From NCBI GenBank assembly GCA_964017235.1, contig OZ024934.1:87014706-87078705 (forward strand): DNA of 64,000 bases, read 5' to 3'. Below are positions 1 through 9,108 of this stretch, piece after piece (the first letter of the stretch is position 1; every line of letters starts with the position of its first letter). Source of the DNA: Sabellastarte sp. h YS-2021 (taxonomy: Eukaryota; Annelida; Polychaeta; Sabellida; Sabellidae). The notes under the pieces were generated by a model that made no database searches, was not told the origin of the DNA, and saw only the letters and a program-made list of their open reading frames with translations. The position numbers and the translations under genes are program-made.

Positions 1-1968
1 AATGAGGACACCAATGAAAACACAGAATCAAATCAAGGGGTGGTAGATCAGAATCACGGTGAGCACAATAGAACGCAGTCTGAGGTTGCCACCAGGGGGG
101 GTTGTGTCCCTGCTAGTGAGATTTGCAGTACAAAGTCCTCAGTTGACACAAGAAACCACACATATGACAAGTTTGCCAATTCCATAATATATGATCAACA
201 TCAGCCTGAAAAACCAGTTCAATGTGACGCTTATGACCTATGGCGTCATCAGTCAAAAGTTAACTTTGGATATATACCCCTATCTGACCCCGTCATGCCC
301 AATAATACAGACATATCCACAAAAGTTATTGCAGACCCAATTGAGCTTCATAAGGAAGTCAAAAAACACAATCTCCCCAACTACCTGGGGGCGCGTATCC
401 CTGTAAGATCTCAATTGAATATCAGTCACTGGGAATCAATGCTGAGTGAATATTGGGACAAGCAGTTATTAGAATGCATCAGATTTGGTTTTCCCTTAGG
501 CTTCAATAGACTGTGTCCCCTCAGACATGATATTGGAAACCACAAATCGGCTATGGAATTTCCAGAGCATGTAGACAAGTACATAGAGGAGGAACAAAAA
601 TTTGGGGCCATCATAGGGCCATTTGAGGAAGCCCCCATACCAAATTTGCACTACTCCCCATTCATGACCAGACATAAGCCGAACTCAGAGACTAGGAGAG
701 TAATTTTGGACCTAAGTTGGCCAAGGGGGGAATCAGTGAATGCTGGCATCGAAAAAAATGGCTATGCAGGCAGTGATTTCAAACTGACCTTCCCAACAAT
801 TGACGAACTTACGCAAGAACTCACCAAAATTGGCAGAGGTGCACATATTTTCAAAGTAGATGTAAGCAGGGCTTTCAGACACCTGTGCGTCAATCCCAGG
901 GATTATGACCTGTTAGGCGTTACGTGGGGCGCAACGTTCATCGACACCAGAATTCCGTTTGGGAGTCGCCATGGCAGCCAAAATTTTCAGAGGGTCAGCG
1001 ACGCAGTGCGTTACGTCATGCGTCAACGTGACGTAAATGTCATAAACTATATTGATGATTTTCTGGGATATGGTACGCCCAGCGTCGCGCGTCAATCTTA
1101 TGACGCATTACTTGACGTTATGTCATGTCTCGGTCTCACGGTCAGCCAGAAAAAGTTGGTCGCACCAACCACAAGGGCTGTATGTCTTGGCATACTCATT
1201 GATACCGAACAAGGTACCGTAGCGATTCCGCCTGAAAAACTGGAGAATATCAAATCTATGGTCAAAGAATGGAAGGGCAAGCAGCATTGCACGATGCGCC
1301 AATTACAGTCGTTACTGGGCACACTACTGTACGTCCACAAATGCGTTAAGCCTGCAAGGTATTTCCTCAACAGGATGCTGGGGACATTACGCAACGTCAG
1401 CAACCCAGCAAGGGTTAACCTCAATGATGATTTTCAGAGAGACCTAGCCTGGTTTGACAAGTTCTTACCTCAATACAACGGTGTCTCCATGTATGCACAT
1501 AGGAAAACTGACTCTATCTTAGAGCTAGACGCATGTCTAACAGGCCTGGGGGGGCGTTGCGACAACCTGGTATACCACCTCCCAATAATGAAGGGTTTTG
1601 CAAATTTAGACATCGTCCACTTGGAAATGGTGAATATTGTCATGGCCTTGCGTTTGTTTGCTCGTCTGTGGTCTGGAAGCAGGGTACTGGTCAGGTGCGA
1701 CAACGACGCCGTCGTTAAAGTCCTCAATGCTGGCAAAGCCAGAGATCCCTTCTTAGGTGCATGTGCACGCAACATCTGGTACACAGCTGCCCTTGCAGAT
1801 GTAGATCTGCAGTACACACATGTATTGGGAAAAAATAACACAGTAGCAGACTTGCTGTCCAGATGGCAATATACTGAACAAAATACTATGCAATTGAGAA
1901 AGTTTATACAAAACCCAGTCTGGTTGCCAGTTGATATTAGTATGATAGATGTTGACTATACATTGTAA
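1..1968 (+). CDS. Reverse transcriptase-RNase H polyprotein of the Ngaro-like element (5' partial)
   Basis: This ORF would copy element RNA into DNA. The frame is open from base 1, so the true start is upstream; the GTG at 40 is not a convincing start. About 200 residues of linker precede the RT domain. The RT palm shows VDVSRAFRHL (around 859-888) and the active-site YIDD at 1048-1059. RNase H follows, with its acidic residues in LELDACLTG (Asp at 1528), HLEM (Glu at 1624), RCDND (Asp at 1699) and VADLLSRW (Asp at 1849). The ORF stops at TAA 1966-1968 without a methyltransferase domain. The recombinase ORF continues in the same frame after this one stop. All visible catalytic residues are intact, so the element may be active or recently active. 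Confidence 0.88.
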   Translation, partial: NEDTNENTESNQGVVDQNHGEHNRTQSEVATRGGCVPASEICSTKSSVDTRNHTYDKFANSIIYDQHQPEKPVQCDAYDLWRHQSKVNFGYIPLSDPVMPNNTDISTKVIADPIELHKEVKKHNLPNYLGARIPVRSQLNISHWESMLSEYWDKQLLECIRFGFPLGFNRLCPLRHDIGNHKSAMEFPEHVDKYIEEEQKFGAIIGPFEEAPIPNLHYSPFMTRHKPNSETRRVILDLSWPRGESVNAGIEKNGYAGSDFKLTFPTIDELTQELTKIGRGAHIFKVDVSRAFRHLCVNPRDYDLLGVTWGATFIDTRIPFGSRHGSQNFQRVSDAVRYVMRQRDVNVINYIDDFLGYGTPSVARQSYDALLDVMSCLGLTVSQKKLVAPTTRAVCLGILIDTEQGTVAIPPEKLENIKSMVKEWKGKQHCTMRQLQSLLGTLLYVHKCVKPARYFLNRMLGTLRNVSNPARVNLNDDFQRDLAWFDKFLPQYNGVSMYAHRKTDSILELDACLTGLGGRCDNLVYHLPIMKGFANLDIVHLEMVNIVMALRLFARLWSGSRVLVRCDNDAVVKVLNAGKARDPFLGACARNIWYTAALADVDLQYTHVLGKNNTVADLLSRWQYTEQNTMQLRKFIQNPVWLPVDISMIDVDYTL

Positions 1969-1974
1969 CAGCCA
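1966..1974 (+). promoter_or_regulatory. In-frame stop with CAR-YYA readthrough-like context
   Basis: TAA is followed directly by CAG CCA, which fits the CARYYA context known to promote stop-codon readthrough downstream of leaky stops. The next frame stays open to 2985. Readthrough is an inference. A pyrimidine-containing AG at 2004-2005 (ttttcag) could alternatively be a 3' splice site that removes the stop. Confidence 0.45.
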
Positions 1975-2985
1975 GGGCTTCAGATACTATACTTTGTATT
2001 TTCAGACAACGCTGCCTTGACAGAATATGCCAGAAAAGCTTCAGTATGCACCAAGGCAGCTTTCAGGCCAAGAACTGTCAAATGCTACAATATGCTGTTT
2101 AGATCTTTTGTGGCTTTCTGTATGATTATGCATGTAGATCTGAGTAATGTTTCTGTGTCTGAGGCTTTGTCGTATTTGGAATTTCTGGTGGAAAATGCTG
2201 TGACTGTTAACATGATAAGTAACCATGTGTCAGCCATTAAGGCCATGTCAATCATATATGATGTTCCATATGGGTCTTGGGATCACCCCAAGATCAAATA
2301 TTTCACAAAATCTTTAAAGCTACACAGGCCACTGGTCCTGCCCAAGAGAAATATTATAAATGTCAAAACGTTAAAATCCATGATATCATTTTGTCAGCAG
2401 TTCAGAGAGGCTGTAGTATTTAAAGCGGTCATATTGACTGCATTCTTTGGTTTCTTTCGCCTTTCAAACATTGCACCTCATGCAGTGGCAGAATTCGACT
2501 GCTCTCGCCATTTCACAGGGGGGGTATTCTTTCTAGAGAACGAAGTAAAGCTATTGCTCAAATGGTCAAAGACCTTCCAAAATCGGGACCAGTATAAACT
2601 GGTAGCACTGCCTAAACTAGCCCCTTCACCCCTGTGTCCTTACCAGGCCCTCAAGGGCATATATGCTCTGTATGCTCCTGGATGTAATGAACCCCTGTTT
2701 CAAATTCGATCGGCTTCCGGTTGGCAGGTATTGACTGACTCTAGGGTCAGAAAGACATTGTCGCAAATCAACAAACTCATGGGTTTACCAGGTAATTTCT
2801 ATACCTTCCATGCCTTCAGACACTCAGGTGCCTCTCTGGCTTATGAGGCTGACATCCCTGTTAAGGAAATTAAGGAACATGGCACCTGGGCGTCTGACAG
2901 CGTCTGGAGGTATATTCAGCCCAGCCAAACTGCTGGACAGCAAGTGTCTCAAAAATTCAGAAAGTTACTGCATGGTGGAGTATAA
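1969..2985 (+). CDS. Tyrosine recombinase of the Ngaro-like element
   Basis: This protein would integrate a circular DNA copy without target duplication. It is in the same frame as the RT-RNase H ORF, and no stop occurs from 1969 to 2985. The catalytic set is visible: the first Arg in FFGFFRLSN (codon 2458), HAFR (His 2809, Arg 2818), His in KEHGTW (2878) and the nucleophile Tyr in VWRYI (2911). The first internal Met (NMLF, near 2092) lies inside the N-terminal core-binding region. Independent initiation there would therefore truncate the domain, which fits synthesis as an extension of the upstream ORF or from a spliced mRNA. A TTG at 2017 is unlikely as a eukaryotic start. The ORF ends 30 bp before repeat B1. 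Confidence 0.88.
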   Translation, partial: QPGLQILYFVFSDNAALTEYARKASVCTKAAFRPRTVKCYNMLFRSFVAFCMIMHVDLSNVSVSEALSYLEFLVENAVTVNMISNHVSAIKAMSIIYDVPYGSWDHPKIKYFTKSLKLHRPLVLPKRNIINVKTLKSMISFCQQFREAVVFKAVILTAFFGFFRLSNIAPHAVAEFDCSRHFTGGVFFLENEVKLLLKWSKTFQNRDQYKLVALPKLAPSPLCPYQALKGIYALYAPGCNEPLFQIRSASGWQVLTDSRVRKTLSQINKLMGLPGNFYTFHAFRHSGASLAYEADIPVKEIKEHGTWASDSVWRYIQPSQTAGQQVSQKFRKLLHGGV

Positions 2986-3015
2986 TGTCACTACCCCTAC
3001 CTGCTTTTGGGGTTT

Positions 3016-3569
3016 GGGTAGTTTTTGTAATGTCAATATGTGGGGTTATACATAGAACGCACCACAAGAACCAGTTTCTCCCTATCACTGATTATAATCA
3101 ACAATTTTAATTTCAATCCCTTATATAGCACCAAATTGACCTCCAAGTTTGGCTTCAAGGTCAGAGCATGACCTATTCTCAGGGTCACTGCCAATCGACC
3201 TTAATATGACCTCAGAGGTCACGCTTGGGCCTCAAGGGGTCACAGCACAGACATAGGGCAAGGGGTGGTGACCTTTGGGGGTAGACAGGGTTCACCTGGG
3301 AAAGGTCAAAGCTTTGAACTATGTAGAAATCTGACCTTGGAAAAGTCAAAGTTTAGAACAGTGTTAAAATCTAGTCCATTTTACATGTAACTTTATTTAA
3401 GCCATCATTATAGTATCATCTATTTTATCCTGTGTATTTTAATAATGGAAATGTACATATACATATTAGTTGTCAGATTGTATATCACTTGTGTACGAAA
3501 AATTTATATACATATATATATAATAAAATTTTTAATCCTCTGGTGTTGCTTGTTGGAGTTGGGGACTGT
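3016..3569 (+). repeat. Split direct repeat B1 of the Ngaro-like element
   Basis: This 554-bp copy matches 4035-4588 with a single visible difference (caacaat here, caccaat there). It contains an AATAAA at 3522-3527 that could end element transcripts. Between about 3130 and 3350 it holds ten exact RGGTCA or TGACCY hexamers. ORFs across it are chance open frames. Confidence 0.9.
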
Positions 3570-4034
3570 CGGGGGCAGTGTCCAGGCATTGGCCCAGTCA
3601 GTCCTACTCCAACCTTAAAGGCTGGGTTGGGTACCAGACCAGGGGTTGCTATGTTGGGGTCATCAGGGGTCTCAGCCCTTAAGGCAGGGAGGTTTTTAAA
3701 TTCATTGGCTGAATGATCATTATGTGACAAGAATCTGAACAGTCAACAGGGACTTTTTGATCCCACCCACCCTTTCCCTAACCTGGAGTGTTCACTGGAA
3801 GGTGGTGTGTCTCGCTAACTTCACACCCCTATTGCGCGGGGGGGGGGGGGCTCTGCAGCGTGCGCCAAGGCTGGTGAACAATGGCGTTCACGGGTTCGAG
3901 CTCTTGTTAGGCTTCAGGCTGCCTTCTCCTGACCTCCAGGTTATTTCAAATATTCCACCACATCTTATTTTTGCATCTGTCTTTCCTTCTGATGACCACG
4001 AAGTTAATAGGGATACCACACATTGTGGATAGAG
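3570..4034 (+). repeat. Segment A2 of the split direct repeat
   Basis: This 465-bp segment lies between the two B copies. In a split direct repeat its partner A1 should stand at the 5' end of the element, left of the window. It contains an 11-12 bp G run near 3839-3850 and a GGGTTCGAG motif near 3891. No gene is seen. Confidence 0.7.
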
Positions 4035-4588
4035 GGGTAGTTTTTGTAATGTCAATATGTGGGGTTATACATAGAACGCACCACAAGAACCAGTTTCTCC
4101 CTATCACTGATTATAATCACCAATTTTAATTTCAATCCCTTATATAGCACCAAATTGACCTCCAAGTTTGGCTTCAAGGTCAGAGCATGACCTATTCTCA
4201 GGGTCACTGCCAATCGACCTTAATATGACCTCAGAGGTCACGCTTGGGCCTCAAGGGGTCACAGCACAGACATAGGGCAAGGGGTGGTGACCTTTGGGGG
4301 TAGACAGGGTTCACCTGGGAAAGGTCAAAGCTTTGAACTATGTAGAAATCTGACCTTGGAAAAGTCAAAGTTTAGAACAGTGTTAAAATCTAGTCCATTT
4401 TACATGTAACTTTATTTAAGCCATCATTATAGTATCATCTATTTTATCCTGTGTATTTTAATAATGGAAATGTACATATACATATTAGTTGTCAGATTGT
4501 ATATCACTTGTGTACGAAAAATTTATATACATATATATATAATAAAATTTTTAATCCTCTGGTGTTGCTTGTTGGAGTTGGGGACTGT
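4035..4588 (+). repeat. Split direct repeat B2, 3' end of the Ngaro-like element
   Basis: Second 554-bp copy, ending in ggggactgt like B1. At 4589 the sequence departs from A2 into host DNA (gttacagtt), which fixes the 3' boundary of the element. On the minus strand it supplies ATTAAA at 4550-4555, about 100 bp downstream of the stop codon of the neighbouring minus-strand gene. Confidence 0.88.
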
Positions 4589-4656
4589 GTTACAGTTATT
4601 ATAGAACAAGTATATCAAATTGAGCATCTGTAACACTTCATTCACGACTAACTGCA

Positions 4657-4819
4657 CTATTGGTGTGGAGTGATCCATAGATTGCGGTTACCCTTCTTTT
4701 TTCTGGGTTTAGTACTTCTGGACTCTGTATTATTCAGACCACTACCACTTTCAGGTCTCACTTGTTGTGTCAAATCTGATGCCAGGGCCTGTCGCTGAGC
4801 ATTCCCATATTGGCGGTAC
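4657..4819 (-). CDS. Terminal coding exon of an unrecognised gene
   Basis: On the minus strand a good 3' splice site (tgtgtgtatttcag) precedes 4819, and the reading frame runs to TAG at 4657-4659. The encoded tail is polar and basic, with RYRQYGNAQRQ near its start and KPRKKKGN near the end, which resembles a nuclear or nucleolar protein tail. It joins in phase to the exon at 5023-5094. I do not recognise the family. The Ngaro B2 repeat begins 68 bp after the stop, so the native 3' UTR is either very short or interrupted by the element. Confidence 0.55.
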
Positions 4820-5022
4820 CTGAAATACACACACTGTATGATTACATTTGCAGCTAAAACAATTTCAAACACCAACATTTTGTACTCACAATTGAATTCA
4901 TTTGAATTTATTAAAGTAGATATACAACAACGACACAATGACAGAAAAGAAAGATAAAATGTATATTTAAAATGATAAGAAATATACTATCAGAAGAAAA
5001 CTTTTATTTTTATTAGTTTTAC

Positions 5023-5094
5023 CTTTTATTTCCCGTCTCGGTGCCAGCAATGAAGATCTTCTTGGGTTTGGATATCACTTCTTCATCAGTGCTG
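5023..5094 (-). CDS. Internal coding exon of the same unrecognised gene
   Basis: This 72-bp minus-strand exon is bounded by tgtcatcttcag on its 5' side and AAAAG|gtaaaac on its 3' side. It reads STDEEVISKPKKIFIAG and on to GNK, then joins with matching phase (AG|G gives Arg) to the exon ending at 4657. The phase match and coding quality across both junctions are the support. Upstream exons were not found before the DIRS element. Confidence 0.5.
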
Positions 5095-5207
5095 CTGAAG
5101 ATGACACAGTTGTTTTTATTAATTGAAAAATCTGTGTTTTTTTCGGGAGACTAGAAAACTACAGAAGTGGTGTGGAATGTACTTTCTATTACTCTCAGTA
5201 AAACAAA

Positions 5208-5352
5208 GGTCAAAGTTGGGGTTTTACTTCCCATTCAACAGCCAGGGTAATATTAGGACAGGTCCTCAGCATTGCCACTTGTCGGGTTTGAACCCACACA
5301 AAGGTGACTGACTGTGATTAGATGCCAAACTTGCTAACCACTAGGCCACATT
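5208..5352 (-). repeat. tRNA-derived SINE, minus strand
   Basis: Read on the minus strand, a tRNA-like head has an A-box-like TGGCCTAGTGG and B-box-like GGTTCAAACCC. It is followed by a body ending near ggggttttac (5218). The head closely matches the copy at 60269-60398. The ggggttttac...ttcaaca body resembles the core of the SINE at 48716-48953. An open frame across it is not a gene. Confidence 0.6.
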
Positions 5353-6541
5353 AGAACATCATTAGAAAAACTGCTGAAATGCTTTTGGACTGGTGAGTTA
5401 GTGGTTGGACAGCAGGAATCGTTTAGAAAGCCATATTGGATTTATGTCACAAAGCAGTCCACTGTGGCAATAAATTTTAACCAAGGCTGACTGTGACAAA
5501 TAATGACTTGTAAGTTCACAAGACTTATTTTCTCAGTGCTGTATAAATCCCTAGAGTTATAAAATAGCTTTGTTAACTGTATAATAGTTTACTACAGATA
5601 CAAAATGCAAACATATACAGGGGGGACAGCGATTCGCAGGGGACAGCAATTCACCAATTTCTATTGTACTTCATTTAAAATTTACATCTACCATGATACT
5701 GAAGGAGCTTTATAGCACAGAATAGTTGCAATATATCTTGATACATTTCTAAGATTTTAGAAGTTTCAGTTTGAAGGATTATAAAGATTAACAAAACAAT
5801 TTGTATGTCAGTAAAAAATATACCTAACAAACTGCATCTGACTGATGCAAAGAGCTGTTCTCCTAACTGTGTCTGGGGTCAATATAAATACTATTTATAA
5901 CTTCATCATATCCTAGAATTCAATGAGAAGAATTGATCTTTAGCTTTAATTATTGTAAGCAAAGTATTTAACAGTCTTTGTAGCTTTTTGGGAATAGTAT
6001 AAAATAATTGGCGAAATCCTGTTCACTTTGCAACAGCCCTAATTATATTGTCATAGGACCAGTTCCAAGAATGTATTTGTACTTATCACAAGATATAGTT
6101 TAGGATGCTACTATTATTTCATAGTTTGAGGAATCTCTTTTCATTCTGATAACTTTATAAAACCATACTGCATATTTGTTGTCAAGAAACTGCACTTTGG
6201 TGTTTTTATGGGCGAAATGCTGCCCCACCCTTGTATCTGATGAAGACTTCAGAGTTTTATAAGTGAATGATTTACTACAGACTATATACCTCTAGTTATA
6301 CTATTTATTAAAAGTATTTTGAAATACATGGGTTAGCATATGGGAAAATTTATTTTAATAATTTAAATTATTAAATTTAACAGACATTATAAAATGGACA
6401 CCTGCGCAGTCGACTGTTCCAATCTACAAACATGGTTGCACAACATAATCTCGAAAATAAAATTGAAAACAAACTAAATCAGTTAACATTGGATAAAACA
6501 GCAATAATCGTTTTATAATAGAAATTAACTACTTTTGCTTG
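5353..6541. other. AT-rich intergenic sequence, no gene seen
   Basis: No coding exon, RNA gene or clear repeat boundary could be recognised on either strand. Only short open frames are present. Confidence 0.5.
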
Positions 6542-6651
6542 GACTTTATTGGCGATTCAATCACAAAAATACCGTCTAAATAAAGGACTCGGGCCTTCGG
6601 CTCTCGTCCTTTATTTGAGGTCATTTTTGTGATTGAATCGCCAATAAAGTC
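6542..6651. repeat. Palindromic foldback (about 53-bp arms)
   Basis: The left arm beginning gactttattggcgattcaa is the near-perfect reverse complement of the right arm ending cgccaataaagtc. The centre is gggccttcggctc. A few mismatches separate the arms. It is likely a MITE or its remnant and would form a strong cruciform. Confidence 0.8.
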
Positions 6652-6857
6652 TGCACATACGTAATTTATTTCTGCATCAAAATATCACAATCTGATCTTT
6701 TATAATTTAAATATGTACTGTAAAACTTTTCCAAAAATTTCATCATACAGGAATACAGCAAACTTTTATTTTGGAAGAATTTCTTGAAAAATTGACCCTC
6801 TTCATGCTAACCCATTGACAACTGAGTTACATTCCTGCAGATTTCTATACAAAAAAA

Positions 6858-7138
6858 ATTGGACATTTTATTTTAAATGTAGCTTTTATACGCTACAATA
6901 CCTACCTGTTGTAACCATATGCTTTACCGGTGGTTGACCATGGGAAGCTTCCAACTGGAGTAAAGTTGAAAACTATTACCCGTGAAATTCAGATAGACGG
7001 GGCTACCTGGAGTACTGGTCATGGGGAATGCCGGTGATATAGTACCGGTGCGGGTAAACATGCACCTGCTGGCTTGGCCACCTGACCTAGGGAACCTATC
7101 AGATTGCTCCCATGAGCACTTCCTCCTTTTTGTTGGAA
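6858..7138. repeat. DIRS inverted terminal repeat (3' end of element)
   Basis: This segment is the reverse complement of 11309-11572 over about 250 bp, including accggtggttgaccatggg versus its inverted partner. It has an extra outer extension (ttggacattttattt...) of about 30 bp that the other ITR lacks, as known for DIRS-1. The extension is matched by the internal complementary region. Confidence 0.88.
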
Positions 7139-7198
7139 CCAAACCCTTTGCCCAGTGCAGTCTGGATCAAGCGGGGAGGACCAGGGAGGGCCTGTACT

Positions 7199-7301
7199 AT
7201 GGTTGCAATAGGTAGGTATTGTAGCTTATAAATGCTACATTTAAAATAAAATTTCCAATTTTATTACGCTACAATAGTCCTACCTATTGTAACCATATGC
7301 T
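7199..7301. repeat. DIRS internal complementary region
   Basis: Its left half (7199-7255) is complementary to the outer end of the 3' ITR (6858-6915). Its right half (7262-7301) is complementary to the outer end of the 5' ITR (11526-11572). The region therefore copies the junction of the two termini, as expected for the guide used in DIRS circularisation. Confidence 0.85.
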
Positions 7302-7816
7302 GAATCCCAGCATTTTGGATGGCTGGGAAGACTATACACTGGCTAAACAATTATATCTGGCAAAGGCAGCAACCATCACAGGTGAGCATCCGGAGACCAG
7401 GGTGAAGGAGGAAGCCCCCAATGTGGTCATCAGGAAGTACACATCAGGAACTGAGGGGAAATATCCAGCTCTTCTGAGGTTGAGGTGTGTCACCAAGGGT
7501 AAGAGAGGCGCCGTCTTGGTTCTCACCGCCAGCGCAGGCACTCCAAGCAGAAAAAATATCTAAAAAACAAAGTACACAAAGTACTATGAAATGTGATGTC
7601 AAGGAACATTTGATATGACATAAGAAAATTCTTAAGAAAGTAAGGTTAAGTAAACAGAGAAAGTTAAACTTAAATTATATTCTCAAGAAAATTAGAAAGA
7701 AAAAACTCCTGGTAACTACATGAGACACAGGTATTTCTGTGAAAACAGCAGGTAAATAAGTGAATAAGAGTAAAAATCAAAATTCAAGTTACCTTAAAAG
7801 GGGTGAAGACCCCGCT
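7302..7816. other. DIRS interior between recombinase and internal complementary region
   Basis: This is the 3' non-coding part of the element. Short open frames on both strands have no recognisable domain. It is AT-rich near 7560-7790. Confidence 0.5.
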
Positions 7817-9108
7817 CTACGGTGTTAGAGGGTTCTGACACTCCCCATCTAGGTGGTTCCCGGCGTCGCGCCCCCGTCTTTTTTCTTCCCTGGAACTTGG
7901 TCGGAAGGAGGCATCACCTGCTGTACTTGCAATGAAGGTGCCTAAGTGGAAGGAGCCCTCTGATTGGTTTTGTCCGGCAAGATCTCTGAGGTAGAATCTG
8001 GTGAATGTGTTGTGTGATTTCCAATAGCAGGCTTGCATAATTTGATCCATGGAAATTCCCCCATAAAAAGCCTTGGAAGCCGCAAAAGCTCTGACGTCAT
8101 GGGCCTTTACCCCTACAAGGTCCATGTCTGCATTGTCTACCTTGGTGTAGCAAAATTTTATAGTGTTTTAATCCAAGACGATATAGTGGAACACTGAATA
8201 TCCTTAGAATGGCCCAATTTATAGGAGATAAACAATAACTGTCTACCCCCTCTGGAATCTTTAGTTCGGTCCAGATAACACTGAAGGGCCCTGACAGGGC
8301 AGAGTAGGACATCTGTGTCCGGAGAGTCTTGACTACACTTCAAGCCTGGAATGACCACTGGTGAGATAGATTGCGGTCCTTCCTTTGCTAATTGATTCTT
8401 GGCAATGAAGGAGGGAGAGGGGGACAGCTGGATCTGATCCCAGTCGCCCAGGCATAAAAGTCCATCTAGTGTCCAGGCATGAATCTCACTCCGCCTTTTC
8501 CCGGAGGTTAAGGCTAGTAAGAAAACTTTCTTCCATGTTAGGAATTTTAGAGCTGCTTCCTCTTGTGGTTCAAAAGGAGGCTGGGTGAGTCTCTGTAAAA
8601 CAAGGGACAGATTCCACTTAGGAATGGACCCGAAACTCTTGGGTTTCTCCCTGTGAAAACTGGTTATCAGTCTGGCAATCTCGGGGTTAGTACTAATGTT
8701 TTGTTTAGTATTCCCAAGGGTATCTGCTATGGCTGTTCTGTAGCCTTCAATGGTGGAAGGGCATCTATTTAAGTCATTGAACAGATACCAGAAGAAGTTG
8801 CAGATGTCTCTGGAAAACAGTACACTTGGATGTGTAGATGGATCTTGGTTGAGAGTCTCTGAGGAGCAGCAATTCATTCTGCCACTTCTGCAGTGAAACC
8901 ATGTTCTTGGAGTGCTGACTCCTAGATACCAGATGTAGAGGTTCAGGGATGTTGGGTTGGCATGGTATTGGTTGTTCAGTGGTTGTTTTAGCAGAGTGTG
9001 TGTGGGTGGTAGTTGTCTTGGAATGTCCAGAGACATTTCCACCAGGTCTCAAAACCATGGTTTTGTCGGCCAGCCTGGGGCTATCAGAATTATCCTGCAT
9101 GTTTGTGA
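7817..9108 (-). pseudogene. DIRS tyrosine recombinase, broken by a stop and a frameshift
   Basis: The segment starts right after the RT ORF stop, in the same frame. It reads ILIAPGWPTKPWF, a motif region common in DIRS linkers, then a TGA at about 9052. The recombinase domain follows from about 9042 to 8161 (first catalytic Arg in SGKRRSEIHAW). After TAA at 8158-8160 the frame shifts by one, and the C-terminal catalytic part continues at 8125-7817 with HDVR, CYWKSH and the nucleophile Tyr in RFYLRD. All catalytic residues can still be read across the frames, but one continuous protein cannot be made. The breaks look like ordinary decay. Confidence 0.82.

Larger units (their letters stand above)
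1..4588 (+). mobile_element. Ngaro-like tyrosine-recombinase retrotransposon, 5' end outside window
   Basis: The element reads RT-RNase H, then tyrosine recombinase, then a terminal block made of repeat B1, unique segment A2 and repeat B2. Its 5' part (A1 and any gag-like ORF) lies left of the window. Split direct repeats plus a recombinase instead of a DDE integrase define the Ngaro/PAT type of DIRS-order elements. No methyltransferase-like segment follows RNase H, which favours Ngaro over PAT; this is inference from what is visible. The two B copies differ by one base in 554, so the insertion looks young. It ends 68 bp from the stop codon of a minus-strand host exon. Confidence 0.85.

Noticed and set aside
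1098..1841. Minus-strand frames inside the RT-RNase H ORF
   Set aside because: Antisense shadows of a frame with clear RT and RNase H motifs.
3432..4633. Paired open frames beginning with the same residues at 3432 and 4451
   Set aside because: They are the same chance frame in the B1 and B2 copies of the Ngaro-like repeat.
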